DNA of 64,000 nt from Tritrichomonas musculus (taxonomy: Eukaryota > Parabasalia > Tritrichomonadida > Tritrichomonadidae), in assembly GCA_039105265.1 (NCBI GenBank), contig JAPFFF010000027.1:1674001-1738000 (forward strand), given 5' to 3'. Position numbers and translations under genes: made by a program. The notes beneath the pieces are model-generated. The model did not search any database. It saw only the letters and a list, made by a program, of their open reading frames with translations, and was not told where the DNA came from. This document shows positions 61,480 to 64,000 of the stretch, one piece after another (within the stretch, counting starts at the first letter, position 1; every line of letters starts with the position of its first letter).

Positions 61480-62236
61480 TAGGCTTTTGTGTCCATATAA
61501 AAAAGTTTCCATTTTCTAACTTTTTGAGGAAGCTTTAAGAATTTTAATGGATACAAAATTTTTATAAATCCTCTTTTTGAGAGAATTTTTTGAATATCTG
61601 TGTCCATAAATTTTTTTTTGGACATATAATATTTCTTTTGTAAAAAAACGAAAATATCATATTCATTTTCCTACATTTTTTAATTTGTCTTGCTAAAGAA
61701 AAAAAGTGAAAGTAGATATTTTTTTTTTCTGAAATTTTGAATAATACTCTCAATTTTTTTCTTTAACAAAATTAAAAATATTTTCGTAAAAATGTAATTA
61801 TATGTATTATTTCTTCATAATTTCATTACTATATAAATATATAAAAACATATTTTTAAAATAAAAAAAAAATATTATAAATATTTTAATATATTGAATAA
61901 AATTTAAGAATATGTAATTTACAAATCAAATAAATAATATTATAACAAAGATTAAATAATAAATTTATAAAAATATTAAACAATATAAATAAATATTCAT
62001 GTATAATAATATTTACAATCTCATTTATTATTTAACCACGACGATCAAGTATCCATTTAATTCATTGGAATAAATTAATTGAAAATTAAGAGTGTATCCA
62101 AAATTGAAATAAATGTGTCCAAATGGATATTTTGGACACTCAAAAGTTCTCAAATAATAACGAACAAAATTTTGTATCAAGAGCTCACTTTTTGAATTTA
62201 AATGGACACTTTTTTTATATGGACACAAAAGCCTTG
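61480..62236. mobile_element. Foldback (MITE-like) element, about 757 bp
   Basis: The ends are inverted repeats starting AGGCTTTTGTGTCCATATAA at 61481 and ending at 62233, near-identical over ~27 bp. A weaker match continues inward for ~120 bp, with GATACAAAATTTT and TGTCCAT words in inverted order. The right end abuts a perfect palindrome TTGGTATTAATACCAA (62234-62249). The interior is extremely AT-rich and noncoding. The exact outer limits are uncertain by a few bases and the target duplication is not clear. Confidence 0.7.
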
Positions 62237-62360
62237 GTATTAATACCAAAAAACATAAGAGGTGGGGGAGCAAAATTTTTTTTTAAATCAGTTCAAAATT
62301 ATAATATAAATTCTTATATATATATGGTAAATTAAATCACAAAGTTTCAAGATGATTGGA

Positions 62361-62461
62361 CTGGCAAATTCCAAAATCAAAAAATAAAAAAAAATTCTGG
62401 TGCTATATGGTCAGAAAAACAATTATTATAGTTACTTTGTTCTCAGTTTGGAATTGGCCAG
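62361..62461. repeat. Short foldback, ~100 bp
   Basis: CTGGCAAATTCCAAA at 62361 pairs with TTTGGAATTGGCCAG ending at 62461 (14 of 15 positions). Noncoding loop. Possibly a tiny MITE or the remnant of one. Confidence 0.5.
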
Positions 62462-62809
62462 CGTTTTATTTGTTATATTTTAATATTATTTTATTTAAAT
62501 ATTACTATTTTTATTTGATTTGTCAAAACTAGATTTTCTTTTATCTTTGAGAAGAATTTCGTAAATCATTACACATGCAATATTTATCTATAATTTTTTT
62601 CATTTAAAAATTATTAATAATAGTATTTGAAGAAATAATATTTTTTAAAATTGTTTTTATATAATAAATATATTATAATTTTTATTATAACTTATTTTTA
62701 TATCGAGATAAATATATTTTAATGATAAATAAAAACTTCATATTTAATCAAGTTAGGCATAAGATATACGGATTAAATAAAATAAAATAAGTTTTCATAC
62801 TTATTCTTA

Positions 62810-63374
62810 CGCCTTCATTAATCGCCTTTACTTGTTAAATATCAATGGGCAGCGGTTATTCTCAGAAAATTAATCATGAAAATATATTTAAACTTTTAAA
62901 AATAAATGCTTTTAACATTTAATAAAAAATACTAATTCAATGAATTTATTCAAAAAAATTGCAATTGAGAATACTCATAGAATAATGAAATTTGAACATA
63001 CTCATAGAATTTGAAAATTTATGAAATTTGGTTGTAAAGTTTTCAAATTCTTGGGGCGAAAAAAAGTGGCATTTTGGGCGGAAAAGTGACCAAAATAGGA
63101 AATTCAAAGGTTTATATGATCATTTGAAAGGAACCGCCGGGCGATGTAAAATGAATTGAAAGGTTTTCTCCGGGCAATATAAAATTCCTCAATTTTTGAA
63201 TGTGACAAAAAATATTAAATCTGCCAAAAAAGCATTATTAATAACATAGCTTTACAATTACCTAATTTAATATATATATATATTAAAAAAAAATAAAAAA
63301 AAAAAAATAAACGTACTCAATTCATAAAAATAAATCGCCCTTGTTTTTAATTTTTTGGGCGAAAAATGAAGGCG
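62810..63374. mobile_element. TA-flanked MITE, 565 bp
   Basis: Left end CGCCTTCATTAATCGCC and right end (inverted) CGCCTTCATTTTTCGCC are each bounded by TA (62808-62809 and 63375-63376). The interior has GGGCG-type words (about 63050-63175) in otherwise AT-rich DNA and no ORF. Arms of ~17 bp with two mismatches. Confidence 0.65.
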
Positions 63375-64000
63375 TACTTATTCTTCCAATAACAAGAAAT
63401 AAATCTTTTTTTATACTGTTAAAATTGGTATTTTTTTAAATAAAAAATATAGGGAGTCCAACGATAGAAATTTTTTTCATATGAATAAAAAATAAAAATA
63501 TTTAATTAAAAATAATCTATAAATCATTTTATATATAAATTATATTTTATTTTTGAAAATTATCTATCAGGAGTCGAGAGTGCTCTTTTTTAAATTTCTG
63601 AAGCTTTGTTTGAAATAATCAAAAACATTTCCCATATAAACAATGAGGAAAATGATAGATTAAATAAACACATATATATAAAATTAGATTAAATATTAAG
63701 AAATTGATAAAATGTCGTTAAATAATGAAAAAATGTTAATCTTATTGATTCAAATTAGAAAATTCAATTTTTATTTAATTAAATTTGAATTCTTCGCTGT
63801 AGAAATAGAAATAAAATCTAATTAATGAATATTAACATACCAAGAATGTATTTTTAAAATTGTTGATATTTGATAAACAAATATTTCTATTGAGTAAGCT
63901 ATTATACTTCATGAATACTTCTTAACTATTATTTAATGATAAAAATCAAAAAATCTGAAAAAATATTATAAATTGGTACTCGAATAACAACTTTATGATA
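63375..64000. other. AT-rich DNA without visible gene
   Basis: No coding frame, RNA gene or strong repeat is seen to the end of the window. Confidence 0.5.

Noticed and set aside
62028-62335. Frames of 70-81 codons on both strands
   Set aside because: They overlap the inverted arm of a noncoding foldback element and have no coding character.
1-64000. Canonical trichomonad introns (GTATGT...ACTAACACACAG type), CRISPR arrays, rRNA genes
   Set aside because: No matching splice signals, spacer-repeat arrays or rRNA-like sequence were seen on reading either strand.

Overview
The window looks like nuclear DNA of a parabasalid protist, most likely Tritrichomonas or Trichomonas. The reasons are AT-rich spacers with long A/T runs, large genes with no visible introns, short leaders with TCA-type initiator candidates, a multi-membrane cyclase carrying a C-terminal PAS-cyclase pair, a short secreted cystatin, BEACH and giant coiled-coil proteins, and many small transposon remnants. 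The species call is inference; no marker gene settles it.

Layout. At 1-4761 is the 3' part of a GC-richer, extremely repetitive Glu/Gln/Ser/Asn protein gene built from several separate tandem repeat families. At 5.0-20.0 kb lie conserved housekeeping genes: a P4-type lipid flippase (-), a 2626-residue BEACH protein with a shortened BEACH core (-), a catalytic tRNA-splicing endonuclease subunit (+) and an eIF3f-like MPN protein (+). At 20.0-24.3 kb is a repeat-rich graveyard: a decayed transposase, a TA-flanked inverted-repeat element, a strong hairpin and an old broken copy of a viral-type SF2 helicase element. At 24.6-35.7 kb is a 3690-residue coiled-coil protein that contains an apparently undescribed ~34-residue repeat. 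At 35.9-36.2 kb is a tandem pair of tRNA-like (B-box plus T6) sequences. At 36.9-53.5 kb is a second dense gene block: a TFIIH p62-like gene interrupted at three homopolymers (-), an unidentified alpha-solenoid (+), RNA polymerase subunit AC40/RPAC1 with a four-cysteine cluster (-), an NT-C2/DIL-like protein (+), a CCHC zinc-knuckle protein (+) and a membrane cyclase (-). At 53.5-64 kb is gene-poor AT-rich DNA with one secreted double-cystatin gene (-), a truncated pogo/CENP-B-type transposase, a younger helicase element fused to its end, and at least four TA-flanked inverted-repeat (MITE-like) elements.

The genes do not form an operon or one pathway. Several belong to basic information processing (AC40, TFIIH p62, tRNA splicing, eIF3f). 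Others serve membranes and signalling (flippase, cyclase, BEACH, C2/DIL). The mobile DNA is confined to 20-24 kb and 54-63.4 kb. The best candidates for novelty are the 34-residue repeat giant, the tRNA-like pair, the Fe-S-type cysteines in AC40, the excised BEACH core and the set of unrelated TA-flanked foldback elements. All calls come from reading the sequence and known family motifs; no database search was run.
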